Notes: generated from the sequence alone by a model not told the origin. DNA of 64,000 nucleotides from Thiobacillus sp. 63-78 (GCA_001899765.1 MKWM01000031.1:1-64000); one strand, 5' to 3'. Positions 49,247 to 58,991 are shown, counted from the stretch's first letter. Translations and numbers: made by a program.

Positions 49247-51691
49247 GTGACCGTCTCCCCCCGACTCACGGATATCCCGGTTCTTTCGGGCTGTTTCCAC
49301 TGCGGCCTGCCGCTGCCGGACGGCGCCCACTATCCCGTCCGGTTCGAGGAGCGGACGCAACAAGCCTGCTGCCGCGGCTGCCAGGCGGTGGCGCAAACCA
49401 TCATCGACAGCGGCCAGGGCGCGTATTACACCCATCGCACGGCGCTGCCGGCCACTCCGCAGCAGGCCGAAGCCGATCTCGCGCAACTGGGCCTGTACGA
49501 TCTGCCGGAAATCCAGGAAAGCTTCGTGCGGACCGAAACGGAGAACATCCGCGAAGCCGCGCTGATCCTGGAAAACATCGTCTGCGCCGCCTGCATCTGG
49601 CTGAACGAGCGCCATATCGCCGGGCTATCCGGCGTGCTGTCGGTAGAAATCAACTACGCCACGCGGCGCGCGCGGGTGCGCTGGGACAACAGCCGCATCC
49701 CGCTGTCGGCCATCCTGAAAGCGGTCTCCGATATCGGCTATATCGCTCATCCCTACGACCCCGGCCGTTCCGACGACATTTTCAGACGCGAGCGCAATAC
49801 TGCCATCAAGCGGCTTGCCGTCGCCGGCCTCGGCATGATGCAGGTGATGATGTACGCGTTGCCAACCTACACTGCCCTCGATATGAGCGCCGACGTCCGG
49901 CTGCTGATGAGCTGGGCGAGCCTGATCCTGACCATTCCGGTGGTGGGGTATTCAGCGTGGCCCTTCTTCATCGGCGCCTGGCGCGACCTCAGACGCCACA
50001 CGCTGGGCATGGACGTGCCGGTGGCGCTGGGCATCGGCACCGCCTTCGCCGCCAGCGTCTACAGCACCTTCATCGGGCATACCGCGGTGTATTACGACTC
50101 GGTCACCATGTTCGTCTTCCTGCTGCTGACCGGACGTTTCCTCGAAATGAATGCGCGCCGCCGTGCCGGCGCCGCGGTGGAAGAACTGGTGAAGCTCATT
50201 CCCGCCGCCGCCACGCGGCTGCCGAACTGGCCGGCGCGCGACGAGGAACAGGTGCCGGTCGCGCGGCTGGCGGTAGGCGACCATGTGCTGGTGCGGCCCG
50301 GCGAAACCCTGCCGGCCGACGGCATGGTGATTGAAGGCGACAGTGCGGTGAGCGAAGCCCTGCTCACCGGCGAATCGCTGCCGGTGTCGAAAGGCGTGCA
50401 CACCCGCGTGGTCGGCGGCAGCCTCAACCAGGCGAGTCCGCTGGTGGTGCGGGTGGAGCGGCTCGGTGCCGATACACGGCTGGCGGCCATCGTGCGCCTG
50501 CTCGACCGCGCACAGAGCGAGAAACCGCGCATCGGCCAGCTGGCCGACCGCGCCGCTGCCTGGTTCGTCGGCCTGCTGCTGCTGATCACTGCCGTGGTCG
50601 GTCTCGCCTGGTATCTGATCGATCCGTCGAAAGCGCTGTGGATCGTGGTGTCGATCCTGGTCGTCACCTGTCCCTGCGCACTCGGCCTCGCCACGCCGGC
50701 CGCCCTCACCACCGCCACCGGGCGGCTGACGCGTCTGGGCCTCCTGACCACGCGCGGCCACGCCCTCGAAACGCTGGCGCACGCCACCGACCTGGTGTTC
50801 GACAAGACCGGCACCCTCACCCACGGCCGCCTCTCCGTCCGCCGGGTGCTGCCGCTGGGCAGCCGCAGCGAAGCCGAAGTCGGCGCGATCGCCGCGGCCC
50901 TCGAAGCCGGCTCGGAACACCCCATCGCCAAGGCGTTGCGCGAAGTGGCCACGCCCACCGCAACCGCCAGCCTGATCCGCAACACACCCGGGCGCGGCGT
51001 CGAAGGCCACATCAATGGCCACATTTACCGACTGGGCTCGCCACGTTTCGTCGCTGGCGGCGGCACGCCTCCCGCCCCGCCGGAATCGGACGGGAGCACC
51101 AGCTGGGTGGCGCTGGCCGGCGAATCCGGACTGATCGCCTGGTTCGCGCTGGCCGACACCCTGCGGGCCGATGCCCCGGCCGCACTCGCCGCACTGCGGC
51201 AACTGGGGCTGCGTGTGCATCTGCTGTCCGGCGATGCCGAGGCCGCCGTCATGCATGCGGCGCACCAGCTCGGTATCGCCGACTGGCATGCCGGCGCGCT
51301 GCCGGAAGACAAGCTCGCCTATGTGAAGGCTCTGCAGCACGAGGGCCGCATCGTCGCCATGGTGGGCGACGGCATCAACGACGCACCGGTGCTCGCCGGC
51401 GCGCAGGTCTCCATCGCCATGGGCGAAGGTGCCGACGTCGCCCAGGCGGCCGCCGACCTGGTCATGCTCGGCAGCCGTCTGGGCATCCTGGCCGACGGCG
51501 TCGCACTTGCCCGCAAGACCCAGCGCATCATCCGCCAGAACCTCGGCTGGGCGCTCGCCTACAACCTCGTCGCCATCCCCGCTGCCGCACTGGGCCACGT
51601 CACCCCCTGGATCGCCGGCATCGGCATGTCGGCCAGTTCGCTGCTGGTCGTGCTGAATGCGCTGCGGCTCGCCGATTTCAAAAACAAGTGA
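49247..51691 (+). CDS. ccoI: CcoI-type copper-translocating P-type ATPase
   Basis: This 814-residue P1B ATPase has an N-terminal zinc-ribbon-like region (CFHCGLPLP, CCRGCQAV), an HMA domain with ENIVCAACIWLNE, a membrane CPC motif in VVTCPCALGLATPA, the phosphorylated Asp in DKTGTLTHG and the hinge VGDGINDAPVLA. The extra N-terminal Cys motifs and metal-domain layout match CcoI/FixI, needed for cbb3 oxidase assembly. No ccoNOP genes are in this window. Confidence 0.92.
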   Translation: MTVSPRLTDIPVLSGCFHCGLPLPDGAHYPVRFEERTQQACCRGCQAVAQTIIDSGQGAYYTHRTALPATPQQAEADLAQLGLYDLPEIQESFVRTETENIREAALILENIVCAACIWLNERHIAGLSGVLSVEINYATRRARVRWDNSRIPLSAILKAVSDIGYIAHPYDPGRSDDIFRRERNTAIKRLAVAGLGMMQVMMYALPTYTALDMSADVRLLMSWASLILTIPVVGYSAWPFFIGAWRDLRRHTLGMDVPVALGIGTAFAASVYSTFIGHTAVYYDSVTMFVFLLLTGRFLEMNARRRAGAAVEELVKLIPAAATRLPNWPARDEEQVPVARLAVGDHVLVRPGETLPADGMVIEGDSAVSEALLTGESLPVSKGVHTRVVGGSLNQASPLVVRVERLGADTRLAAIVRLLDRAQSEKPRIGQLADRAAAWFVGLLLLITAVVGLAWYLIDPSKALWIVVSILVVTCPCALGLATPAALTTATGRLTRLGLLTTRGHALETLAHATDLVFDKTGTLTHGRLSVRRVLPLGSRSEAEVGAIAAALEAGSEHPIAKALREVATPTATASLIRNTPGRGVEGHINGHIYRLGSPRFVAGGGTPPAPPESDGSTSWVALAGESGLIAWFALADTLRADAPAALAALRQLGLRVHLLSGDAEAAVMHAAHQLGIADWHAGALPEDKLAYVKALQHEGRIVAMVGDGINDAPVLAGAQVSIAMGEGADVAQAAADLVMLGSRLGILADGVALARKTQRIIRQNLGWALAYNLVAIPAAALGHVTPWIAGIGMSASSLLVVLNALRLADFKNK

Positions 51692-51836
51692 GCGGGGAAC
51701 GGCAAGCAGCAAGCGGCAGCCCGGCGCACAGCGGGATCATGGGTGACGGCATCCCCCAACCCTGGAACACGCCGAAGGCACCCTGGTCCATGGATCACCC
51801 CTGCTGCGAGTTATCCCGTATCAAGCGCCGTCACTC

Positions 51837-52466
51837 ATGAATACCCCCATCCTCTGGTATTTCGCCGACCCGATGTGCTCGTGGTGCTGGGGCTTTTCTC
51901 CGGTGATCGAAACGCTGCGCGACGAATACCGCGAACGCATGAAAACCGCCCTGGTACTGGGCGGCCTGCGGCCGGGCACCCCCGCGCCGATGACCATGAC
52001 GGAGCGCGCGGACATCCTGCAGCATTGGCGCGCGGTACACGCCCGCACCGGCCAGCCTTTCCGTTTCGACGACGCGCTGCCGGACGGTTTCGTGTACGAC
52101 ACTGAACCTGCCTGACGTGCGGTGGTGACGGTGGGCGGAATGGAACCCCCCCAGATATTCGCGATGTTCAAGGCAATCCAGACCGCGTTCTATGCCGAAG
52201 GGCGCGATGTCACGCAAACCGACGTGCTGGCCGATCTGGCGGCGGACCTCGGCATGGATGGCGAAACCTTCCTGCGCGACTTCGACAGCGACACGGCACG
52301 TGCCCGCACCCAGGCGCATTTCAGACAGGCGCGCCAGGCCGGCGTGCGCGGCTTTCCCACCCTGATCGTGCAGCGGGATACGCAACTGCAGACGGTATCC
52401 AGCGGCTGCCTGCCGCTGGATACCGTGCGCACGGAAATCGACCGTTGCCTGCGGCCGGATGTGTAA
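51837..52466 (+). pseudogene. DsbA/FrnE-family oxidoreductase interrupted by one UGA
   Basis: A single frame encodes about 208 residues. It opens MNTPILWYFADPMCSWCWGF, with an intact CSWC active site and thioredoxin-like fold, and ends FPTLIVQRDTQLQTVSSG and a helix. One in-frame TGA at 52113-52115 lies in EPA-*-RAVVT, where relatives carry Cys (PACRAVVT). No frameshift accompanies it. It is a nonsense mutation, a sequencing error or, less likely, a selenocysteine codon. No clear SECIS hairpin with a GGU-type loop follows. Confidence 0.8.
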
Positions 52467-52518
52467 GCGCGCCCCTCACCGCTAGAATCTCTCTTTCTCT
52501 TTCCCGAGCGTATTTCCG

Positions 52519-53208
52519 ATGGCCCGTTTTCCCCTGTTGTCCACTACGCTGTTTCTCGGTGCGATCCTGCTCGGCATATCGGGCTGCGGCGCCAGCGAAC
52601 CCGGCAAGCAAACCGTCTCCACCGCCCCGGCGCCCGGCCAGCCGGCCAATCCACGCGTGCTGATCGAGACCAGCCAGGGCAACATCACGGTCGAACTCTT
52701 CACCAGGAATGCGCCGCAGTCGGTGGGGAATTTCATCCACTACGTGAAGACCGGCTTTTATGACGGCCTGATCTTCCACCGCGTGATTCCCGGCTTCATG
52801 ATCCAGGGCGGCGGCATGACCCCGGACATGACGGAAAAACCCAGGAACGCACCGATCAGGAACGAGGCCGACAATGGCCTCAGGAACCTGCGCGGCACCC
52901 TGGCGATGGCGCGCATGGCCGATCCCGATTCGGCCTCTTCGCAGTTTTTCATCAACGTGGCGGACAACGCTTTTCTCGACCACCGCGGCACGAGCTACGA
53001 CACATGGGGTTACGCTGTATTCGGCCGGGTAGTCGATGGCATGCAGGTGGTCGATGCGATCGTCGCCGCGCCACGCGGCGATCGCGGCCCCTACCAGGAT
53101 GTTCCCGTCGAGCCCGCCGTCATGAAGCGCGTCACGCTGTTGCCGGAAACCGGCGTCGCCACGCGGTCCGGCGCCGCCCCCCAGCCGGGGATGCAAGACG
53201 CACCATGA
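52519..53208 (+). CDS. lipoprotein cyclophilin-type peptidyl-prolyl isomerase
   Basis: This 229-residue protein has an N-terminal lipobox [10 protein letters not shown], a Pro/Ala linker and a cyclophilin domain (about 45-210). Visible are [39 protein letters not shown] and [11 protein letters not shown]. It would assist folding in the periplasm, anchored to the membrane. It lies 52 bp after the interrupted FrnE-family gene. Confidence 0.9.
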   Translation: MARFPLLSTTLFLGAILLGISGCGASEPGKQTVSTAPAPGQPANPRVLIETSQGNITVELFTRNAPQSVGNFIHYVKTGFYDGLIFHRVIPGFMIQGGGMTPDMTEKPRNAPIRNEADNGLRNLRGTLAMARMADPDSASSQFFINVADNAFLDHRGTSYDTWGYAVFGRVVDGMQVVDAIVAAPRGDRGPYQDVPVEPAVMKRVTLLPETGVATRSGAAPQPGMQDAP

Positions 53209-53455
53209 CCACTAAAATGCCGTCAGTCGACGCGCTACGGGTGGCCAGCTTCGGCAGCCGGCGCCCCGACAGATTCATCGGTCCATCAGGAGGAATAGTG
53301 TGCTGATCAAATTTTAAATCCCCATCGAGCACTGAAAAATATCGTGGCGTGATATATATTTTCAAATGGCCGGGGTGGTATCAGAGCCGGCCATCATGGC
53401 TGTACCAGAGAAGCGCTGCCGGTAGTTCATTAACGCAAGACAAAGGAAACCCGAA

Positions 53456-53749
53456 ATGAATGAAGAATCCAAATCCTCCCGCCGTCAATTTCTGAAGATC
53501 GGCGGCGCCGCAATCGCCATGATTCCTGTAGTGGCCATGTCCGGGAATGCGCTGGCCACAGTCAATGCCGCGATGCGCACCTCGATGAAATACCAGGACA
53601 AGCCAAACGGCGCGAATCATTGCGCCAACTGCATGCATTTCGTCCCGGGCAAAACGGCCAAGGCGCTTGGCGGCTGCCAAATCTTCCCCGGTGACACCGA
53701 GATTTCTCCCAATGGCTACTGTGTCGCCTGGGCTGCCAAGCCGAAATAA
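53456..53749 (+). CDS. high-potential iron-sulfur protein (HiPIP)
   Basis: This 97-residue protein has a Tat signal (SSRRQFLKIGGAAIAMIP) and a mature part of about 60 residues with the four cluster cysteines in CANCMHF, GGCQIFPG and GYCVAWA. It is a periplasmic electron carrier between bc1-type complexes and oxidases or nitrogen-oxide reductases in sulfur and iron oxidisers and phototrophs. AAAGGAAAC precedes the ATG. An AT-rich promoter region lies about 53310-53370. Confidence 0.95.
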   Translation: MNEESKSSRRQFLKIGGAAIAMIPVVAMSGNALATVNAAMRTSMKYQDKPNGANHCANCMHFVPGKTAKALGGCQIFPGDTEISPNGYCVAWAAKPK

Positions 53750-53780
53750 CAGGCTGTTCGCGCATCCGGCCTGAAAACGT

Positions 53781-53813
53781 GCGGGCAAGGTGTTGGTGAC
53801 GTGCCTTGCCCGC
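53781..53813. terminator. hairpin after HiPIP
   Basis: GCGGGCAAGG and CCTTGCCCGC form a perfect 10-bp stem with a 13-nt loop, 32 bp past the HiPIP stop. No T-tract follows, so it may be a weak terminator or a 3' stabiliser of the HiPIP mRNA. Confidence 0.5.
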
Positions 53814-54130
53814 GCAGGCCGCAATATTGAAAGTTGACTGCCCGCTTCCCCTGCGCGTCTGGCTGCCAGGGTCGAGCGAGGTCGTTCGACCGGCCGGAAT
53901 CGCCGGGCACGCCATGGCGCCGAGGCTGCACGATTCCGACTCCGGATGGTCCGCCGCCGCGATCGTCCGCTGTTCCCGTACCGCAATGAATACTGGCGTC
54001 GAACCCGGAGCGAACGGCGTTCCTTGAAATGTCATGGAGCCGCGGTCCCGCGGCGTCCTGACGGAAGAGCGGCTGGGTCCAGTCTGTATAATCACGATTT
54101 AGCCAGTATTCCGCCGCCCTCGCGCCCCTC
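53814..54130. other. HiPIP-pcnB intergenic region
   Basis: No convincing gene is seen in this stretch. A TATAAT at 54087-54092 is a candidate -10 box for pcnB with a weak -35. Short frames on both strands lack ribosome-binding sites. Confidence 0.5.
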
Positions 54131-55522
54131 ATGATTCGTCGCATCATCAACAAAGTGTTCGGCCGCAAGCCGCGCACCCACGCCACCAGGGCACAAATCC
54201 TGCCATTGTCCGCACACGGGATCCGCCGTGACCAGATCGATGATTGCGCACTGAAAACCTGCGAAACCCTGGCCCAGGCCGGATACAAGGCTTATCTCGT
54301 CGGCGGCGCTGTGCGCGACCTGCTGCTGGCCAAGACGCCCAAGGATTTCGACGTGGCCACCGATGCCACACCGGAAGAGGTACGGCAGCTATTCCGCCGC
54401 TCGCGCATCATCGGACGGCGTTTCCAGATCGTTCATGTGATGTGCGGGCGCGAAACCATCGAAGTCACCACCTTCCGCGCCAATGGCCAGAAGGAAACCG
54501 AAGCGGACGACGAACACGCCGTCAGTGAAAAGCCCGCGGCGGCACACAAACGCTTGACCGACGAGCATGGCCGCCTGCTGTCCGACAATGTATTCGGCAG
54601 CATGGCGGACGATGCCGCCCGCCGCGATTTCACCATCAATGCGCTGTATTACGATCCGGCACGCGAGGAAGTCCACGACTATTTCGGTGGCGTGGCCGAC
54701 TGCAAGCAGCATGTGCTGCGCATGATCGGCGACCCCGACACGCGCTATCGCGAAGATCCCGTGCGCATGCTTCGTGTCGCGCGATTCGCGGCCAAGCTCG
54801 AATTCCACATCGACCCCGATACGCGCAAGCCGGTGGCCGCACTGGCGCCCCTGCTCGCCAACATCCCGCGTGCGCGCATCTTTGACGAGGCACTGAAACT
54901 GCTGCTGTCCGGTCACGCGCTGCGCGGCGTCCATCAACTGCGCGCGGAGGGGCTGCACCACGGCATGCTGCCGCTGCTGGACACGATTCTGGACGATACC
55001 ACCGGCGAGCGTTTCATCACCGCCGCCCTGAAAACCACCGATGCGCGCATCGCGCAGGACAAGCCAGCCTCGCCGGCTTTCCTGTTCGGTGCATTGCTGT
55101 GGCCGCAGGTGCTGCTGCGCTGGCGCGCGCTCGAAGCGGCCGGTGAAAAGCCGCAGCCGGCCCTGTTCGCTGCGATGGACGAGGTACTCGACGCCCAGCG
55201 CAGCCAGCTTGCCATTCCGCGCCGTTACGACGGCATGATGAAGGAGATCTGGGCGCTGCAGCCGCGTTTCGAACAGCGCGGCGGACAGCGCCCGTATCGC
55301 CTGCTGGAGCATCCCCGCTTCCGCGCCGCCTATGATTTCCTGCTGCTGCGCGTCGAATCCGGCGAGGTCGATGCCGAACTCGGTGAATGGTGGACGCGCT
55401 TCCAGGAGGCCGGCGAAGACGAGCGTGCCGGCATGCTGCTGGCCGACCACGCGCCCAAGCCGCGCCGCCGCCGCAAACGCAAGAAGCCGGGCGAAGCTGC
55501 CAGCGAGACGCATCCCGCATGA
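54131..55522 (+). CDS. pcnB: poly(A) polymerase I
   Basis: This 463-residue nucleotidyltransferase of the tRNA-CCA/PAP class II family has AYLVGGAVRDLLLAKTPKDFDVATDA, with the GG and DxD motifs split across it. RRDFTINALYYD and RYREDPVRMLRVARFAAKL follow. The basic C-terminal tail (PKPRRRRKRKKPGEAA) is typical of PAP I and absent from CCA enzymes. It polyadenylates RNAs for decay. The stop overlaps folK. Confidence 0.93.
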   Translation: MIRRIINKVFGRKPRTHATRAQILPLSAHGIRRDQIDDCALKTCETLAQAGYKAYLVGGAVRDLLLAKTPKDFDVATDATPEEVRQLFRRSRIIGRRFQIVHVMCGRETIEVTTFRANGQKETEADDEHAVSEKPAAAHKRLTDEHGRLLSDNVFGSMADDAARRDFTINALYYDPAREEVHDYFGGVADCKQHVLRMIGDPDTRYREDPVRMLRVARFAAKLEFHIDPDTRKPVAALAPLLANIPRARIFDEALKLLLSGHALRGVHQLRAEGLHHGMLPLLDTILDDTTGERFITAALKTTDARIAQDKPASPAFLFGALLWPQVLLRWRALEAAGEKPQPALFAAMDEVLDAQRSQLAIPRRYDGMMKEIWALQPRFEQRGGQRPYRLLEHPRFRAAYDFLLLRVESGEVDAELGEWWTRFQEAGEDERAGMLLADHAPKPRRRRKRKKPGEAASETHPA

Positions 55523-56025
55523 AAATTACCGCCACCATTGGTCTCGGCGCCAACCTCAACGATCCGGCGGCACAGATCGACCGTGCGCTGGCCGAACTCG
55601 ACAACCTGCCCGCCACCCGGCTGCTCGCCCGCTCCTCGCTGTACGCCTCGGCACCGATCGGATATGCCGATCAGCCCGACTTCGTCAACGCCGTGGCGCA
55701 AGTGGAAACCGAACTGGCGCCGCGCGCGCTGCTCGCCGCGCTGCTGCATCTCGAACACCGTCATGGCCGTGCACGCAGCTTCCGCAACGCGCCGCGCACA
55801 CTCGATCTCGACCTGCTGCTGTATGACGGCGCGCATTTCCACGAAGACGGCCTGACGCTGCCTCATCCGCGCATGCAGGAACGCTGTTTCGTGCTGCTGC
55901 CGCTGCTGGAAATCGCACCCGGCACCGTGATTCCGGGCCAGGGCCGCGCCGCCGACTGGCTTGACGCCTGTGCCGGCCAGCAGGTCACCGTTCTCCCACC
56001 TCCCACCGCTGCCGTCGACGCATGA
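55519..56025 (+). CDS. folK: HPPK, 6-hydroxymethyl-7,8-dihydropterin pyrophosphokinase
   Basis: This 168-residue protein begins MKITATIGLGANLNDPAAQI, overlapping the pcnB stop. The HPPK motifs RSFRNAPRTLDLDLLLYDG and LTLPHPRMQERCFVLLPL are present. It pyrophosphorylates the pterin in folate synthesis. The pcnB-folK pairing is common in proteobacteria. Confidence 0.95.
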   Translation: MKITATIGLGANLNDPAAQIDRALAELDNLPATRLLARSSLYASAPIGYADQPDFVNAVAQVETELAPRALLAALLHLEHRHGRARSFRNAPRTLDLDLLLYDGAHFHEDGLTLPHPRMQERCFVLLPLLEIAPGTVIPGQGRAADWLDACAGQQVTVLPPPTAAVDA

Positions 56026-56663
56026 ACCCCTCCCGTTATCGTTACATCGTCGTCGAAGGTCCGATCGGCGCCGGCAAGACCAGCCTCAGCTACAAGCTGG
56101 CCGAGCACCTGGATGCCGACACGCTGCTGGAAAATGCCAGTGACAATCCCTTCCTGCAACGTTTTTACCAGGAGCCGGCACGCTATGCGCTGTCCACGCA
56201 GCTGCACTTCCTGTTCGACCGTTCGCGCCAGTTGCGCGAACTGGCGCAGGGCGACCTGTTCCGCGCCGGCACCGTGTCGGATTTCCTGATCGACAAGGAC
56301 ATGCTGTTTGCGCGCCTCAACCTCGACGACGACGAGTTCGATCTGTACCAGAAGGTGTACGCCGACCTCGCGTTGCAGGCGCCGACGCCCGATCTGGTGA
56401 TCTATTTGCAGGCGCCGGTCGAGGTGCTGCAGGAACGTGTCAAGCGCCGCGGCGTGGAATTCGAGCGCGGCATGGATGCCGGCTATCTGCAGCGCCTGGC
56501 CAACAGCTACAGCGAGTTTTTCCATCGCTATGAGGCCGCGCCGCTGCTCATCGTCAACACCAGCCACCTCAACTTCGTGGAGAACGAAGCCGACTTCGAA
56601 CTGCTGCTGGAACGCATGGACAAGATGCGCGGTCCACGCGAATTCTTCAGCCGGGCAGCGTGA
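56022..56663 (+). CDS. deoxynucleoside kinase
   Basis: This 213-residue P-loop kinase has YIVVEGPIGAGKTSLSYKLA (Walker A), DRS in FLFDRSRQLRELAQ, and LVIYLQAPVEVLQERVKRRG. It matches the dGK/dCK-like family commonly placed between folK and panB in betaproteobacteria. The substrate is probably deoxyadenosine or deoxyguanosine, inferred. It overlaps folK by 4 bp. Confidence 0.9.
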   Translation: MNPSRYRYIVVEGPIGAGKTSLSYKLAEHLDADTLLENASDNPFLQRFYQEPARYALSTQLHFLFDRSRQLRELAQGDLFRAGTVSDFLIDKDMLFARLNLDDDEFDLYQKVYADLALQAPTPDLVIYLQAPVEVLQERVKRRGVEFERGMDAGYLQRLANSYSEFFHRYEAAPLLIVNTSHLNFVENEADFELLLERMDKMRGPREFFSRAA

Positions 56664-56684
56664 AGAGTCTGAAAACCGATTTGA

Positions 56685-56804
56685 ACCACAGAGACACCGA
56701 GGCACCGAGGCACAGAGGAAACCCATGTATTTCACGATGCGGAAGTTTTCGATGAGCGAGATTTCCGGCAAGCCATTGTCTGGTCTTCTCTGCGCCTCTG
56801 TGGT
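56685..56804. repeat. 120-bp inverted-repeat element (CAGAGACACCGAGG type)
   Basis: The left end is ACCACAGAGACACCGAGGCA with further related units. The right end CTGCGCCTCTGTGGT is its complement. The ends match those of 41287-41409 while the interior differs. It separates the deoxynucleoside kinase gene from panB, ends 12 bp before panB and so includes its upstream control region. Confidence 0.85.
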
Positions 56805-56816
56805 GAGGTTTCAAAA

Positions 56817-57605
56817 ATGAAAACCACGCTCTCCACGCTCAAAACCATGCGCGGCAACGACGAGAAGATCGCCGTGCTCACCTGCTACGACGCCGGCTTC
56901 GCGCGCGCGCTCGATGCCGCCGGCGTGGACGTGCTGCTGGTCGGCGACTCGCTCGGCATGGTGGTGCAGGGCCACGCTTCGACGCTACCGGTGAAGCTCG
57001 CCGAGATGACGTACCACACGCGTTGCGTCGCCGCCGGCACCGAGCGCGCCTTCATCGTCGCCGACCTGCCCTTCGGCAGCTACCAGCCTTCGCCGGAACA
57101 TGCGTTTTCCGCCGCGGCGCGGCTGATGGCGGCGGGTGCGCACATGGTCAAGCTGGAAGGCGGCGCGGTGATGGTCGACACCGTCGCCTTCCTGACGCAA
57201 CGCGGCATCCCGGTCTGCGCGCATCTCGGCCTGCTGCCGCAGTCGGTCAACCAGCTCGGCGGCTACAAGGTACAGGGCCGCGAGGACACAGCCGCCGCGC
57301 AACTGATCGCCGACGCCCATGCGCTCGAAGCCGCCGGCGCCGGCCTCGTCGTGCTGGAAATGGTGCCCGCCGCGCTGGGCCTGGCCGTCACCGAGGCGCT
57401 CGCGATCCCGACCATCGGCATCGGTGCCGGAGCCGGCTGTTCCGGCCAGGTGCTGGTGCTGTACGACATGCTGGGCCTGTATCCGCGCGCGCCGAAATTC
57501 TCGAAGAACTTTCTTGCCGGCACCGGCGGCATCGAAGCCGCCGCGCGCGCCTATGTCGCCGCGGTGAAGGACGGCAGCTTCCCCGGCCCCGACCACGCCT
57601 TCTGA
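56817..57605 (+). CDS. panB: 3-methyl-2-oxobutanoate hydroxymethyltransferase
   Basis: This 262-residue TIM-barrel enzyme shows [39 protein letters not shown], metal ligands in the DSLG region, and [20 protein letters not shown]. It makes ketopantoate for pantothenate and CoA. The ATG lies inside the tail of the repeat element's flank, without a clear strong ribosome-binding site. It overlaps panC by one base. Confidence 0.96.
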   Translation: MKTTLSTLKTMRGNDEKIAVLTCYDAGFARALDAAGVDVLLVGDSLGMVVQGHASTLPVKLAEMTYHTRCVAAGTERAFIVADLPFGSYQPSPEHAFSAAARLMAAGAHMVKLEGGAVMVDTVAFLTQRGIPVCAHLGLLPQSVNQLGGYKVQGREDTAAAQLIADAHALEAAGAGLVVLEMVPAALGLAVTEALAIPTIGIGAGAGCSGQVLVLYDMLGLYPRAPKFSKNFLAGTGGIEAAARAYVAAVKDGSFPGPDHAF

Positions 57606-58432
57606 TGCAGATCCTGCATACCGTCGCCGAACTGCGCGCCGCGCTCGCCGGGCAGGCCGGCACCGCCTTCGTGCCCACCATGGGCAATCTGCACGCCGGC
57701 CATGTATCGCTGGTCGACCTGGCGCAGCGCCATGGTGGCCCGGTGGTCGCGAGCCTCTTCGTCAACCCGCTGCAGTTCGGCGAGGGTGAAGACTTCGAAC
57801 GCTACCCGCGCACCCTCGCGGCCGACTGCGACAAGCTCGCCGCAGCCGGCTGCGACCTGGTGTTCGCGCCCGACGTCGACACGCTCTACCCGGTCCCGCA
57901 GGACTTCACCGTGCAGCCGGCCGGGGCGCTGACCCGGGACCTGTGCGGCGCTTTTCGCCCCGGCCATTTTGCCGGCGTGGCGACGGTCGTGCTGAAGCTG
58001 TTCAACCTGGTGCAGCCGCGCGTGGCCGTGTTCGGAAAAAAGGATTTCCAGCAATTGCGGGTCATCCAGGAACTGGTGCGGCAGTTCAACCTGCCGATCG
58101 ACATCGTGGCGGGTGACACCCTGCGCGAGTCCGACGGACTGGCGATGAGTTCGCGCAACGCCTATCTCGGCGCGCCGGAACGCATCCAGGCGCCCCAGTT
58201 GCAGCGTGAACTCGCTGCCGTCGCGGCTGCCGTCCAGGCGGGTGAACGGGATTTCGATGCCCTGTGCGCCGCCGCCAGACGCCATCTGAACATGGCGGGC
58301 TGGCGCGTCGATTACGTCGCGCTGCGCGACGCCATGACGCTGCAGGCGCCCACGCCCGACAGCGCCCGTCTGGTGGTACTGGGCGCGGCCTGGCTGGGGT
58401 CGACCCGGCTGATCGACAATGTTGAGTGGTGA
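57605..58432 (+). CDS. panC: pantothenate synthetase
   Basis: This 275-residue enzyme has VPTMGNLHAGHVSLVDLAQ (HIGH-type motif), FVNPLQFGEGEDFERYPRT, VFGKKDFQQLRVIQELVRQ and SDGLAMSSRNAYL (KMSKS-like). It joins pantoate and beta-alanine. The final codons and the stop lie within a TGGTGAG heptamer array, so the repeat sets the C-terminus VEW. Confidence 0.96.
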   Translation: MQILHTVAELRAALAGQAGTAFVPTMGNLHAGHVSLVDLAQRHGGPVVASLFVNPLQFGEGEDFERYPRTLAADCDKLAAAGCDLVFAPDVDTLYPVPQDFTVQPAGALTRDLCGAFRPGHFAGVATVVLKLFNLVQPRVAVFGKKDFQQLRVIQELVRQFNLPIDIVAGDTLRESDGLAMSSRNAYLGAPERIQAPQLQRELAAVAAAVQAGERDFDALCAAARRHLNMAGWRVDYVALRDAMTLQAPTPDSARLVVLGAAWLGSTRLIDNVEW

Positions 58433-58454
58433 GTGGTGAGTGGTGAGTGGTGAG
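58427..58454 (+). repeat. four-copy TGGTGAG array at the panC end
   Basis: Four exact TGGTGAG units are followed by the variant TGGGAAG and CGGTTGC and, after ACTTTCT, the inverted unit CTCACCG. This repeats the design of the array at 42327-42487 at smaller scale. It contains the panC stop. Confidence 0.9.
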
Positions 58455-58464
58455 TGGGAAGCGG

Positions 58465-58495
58465 TTGCAACCACTTTCTCTCACCGCTGTATAAT
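58465..58495 (+). promoter_or_regulatory. panD promoter
   Basis: TTGCAA (58465-58470) and TATAAT (58490-58495) are 19 bp apart, a long spacer. The -10 box directly follows inverted heptamer units, as at hrcA. The start would lie about 23 nt before the panD ATG, leaving room for a ribosome-binding site (CGAGGG). Confidence 0.5.
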
Positions 58496-58524
58496 ATGAG
58501 CCCTTTCTTATCGAGGGCACCGTC

Positions 58525-58905
58525 ATGCAAAGAACGATGCTCAAGTCCAAGCTGCATCGGGCGACCGTCACGCATTCCGAGCTGCATTACGAAGGCTCCT
58601 GCGCGATCGACGAAACCCTGCTGGACGCGGCCGACATCCACGAATACGAGCAGATCCAGATCTATAACGTCACCAACGGCGAACGTTTCACGACGTACGC
58701 CATCCGCGCCGCGCGCGATTCCGGCATCGTTTCGGTGAACGGTGCCGCCGCCCACAAGGCGAACCCGGGCGATCTCGTCATCATCGCCACCTTTGCGTCC
58801 TACAACGAGCTGGAATTGACGCGCTACGCGCCGGAACTGGTGTACGTGGACGCGGACAACCGCATCATGGATACGCGCCAGACGATCCCGGTACAGGCGG
58901 CGTAG
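58525..58905 (+). CDS. panD: aspartate 1-decarboxylase
   Basis: This 126-residue pyruvoyl enzyme has the self-cleavage site Gly24-Ser25 in [28 protein letters not shown] and [20 protein letters not shown]. It supplies beta-alanine to PanC. Its own promoter separates it from panBC. Confidence 0.96.
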   Translation: MQRTMLKSKLHRATVTHSELHYEGSCAIDETLLDAADIHEYEQIQIYNVTNGERFTTYAIRAARDSGIVSVNGAAAHKANPGDLVIIATFASYNELELTRYAPELVYVDADNRIMDTRQTIPVQAA

Positions 58906-58991
58906 GCCGCATAACGTCCAGGCCGGAAAAAACCGGGCGATTCACAAGCCGGCAAGATGCGTCATGGCATGGAAAGTCCGGCCCGCTCAGC

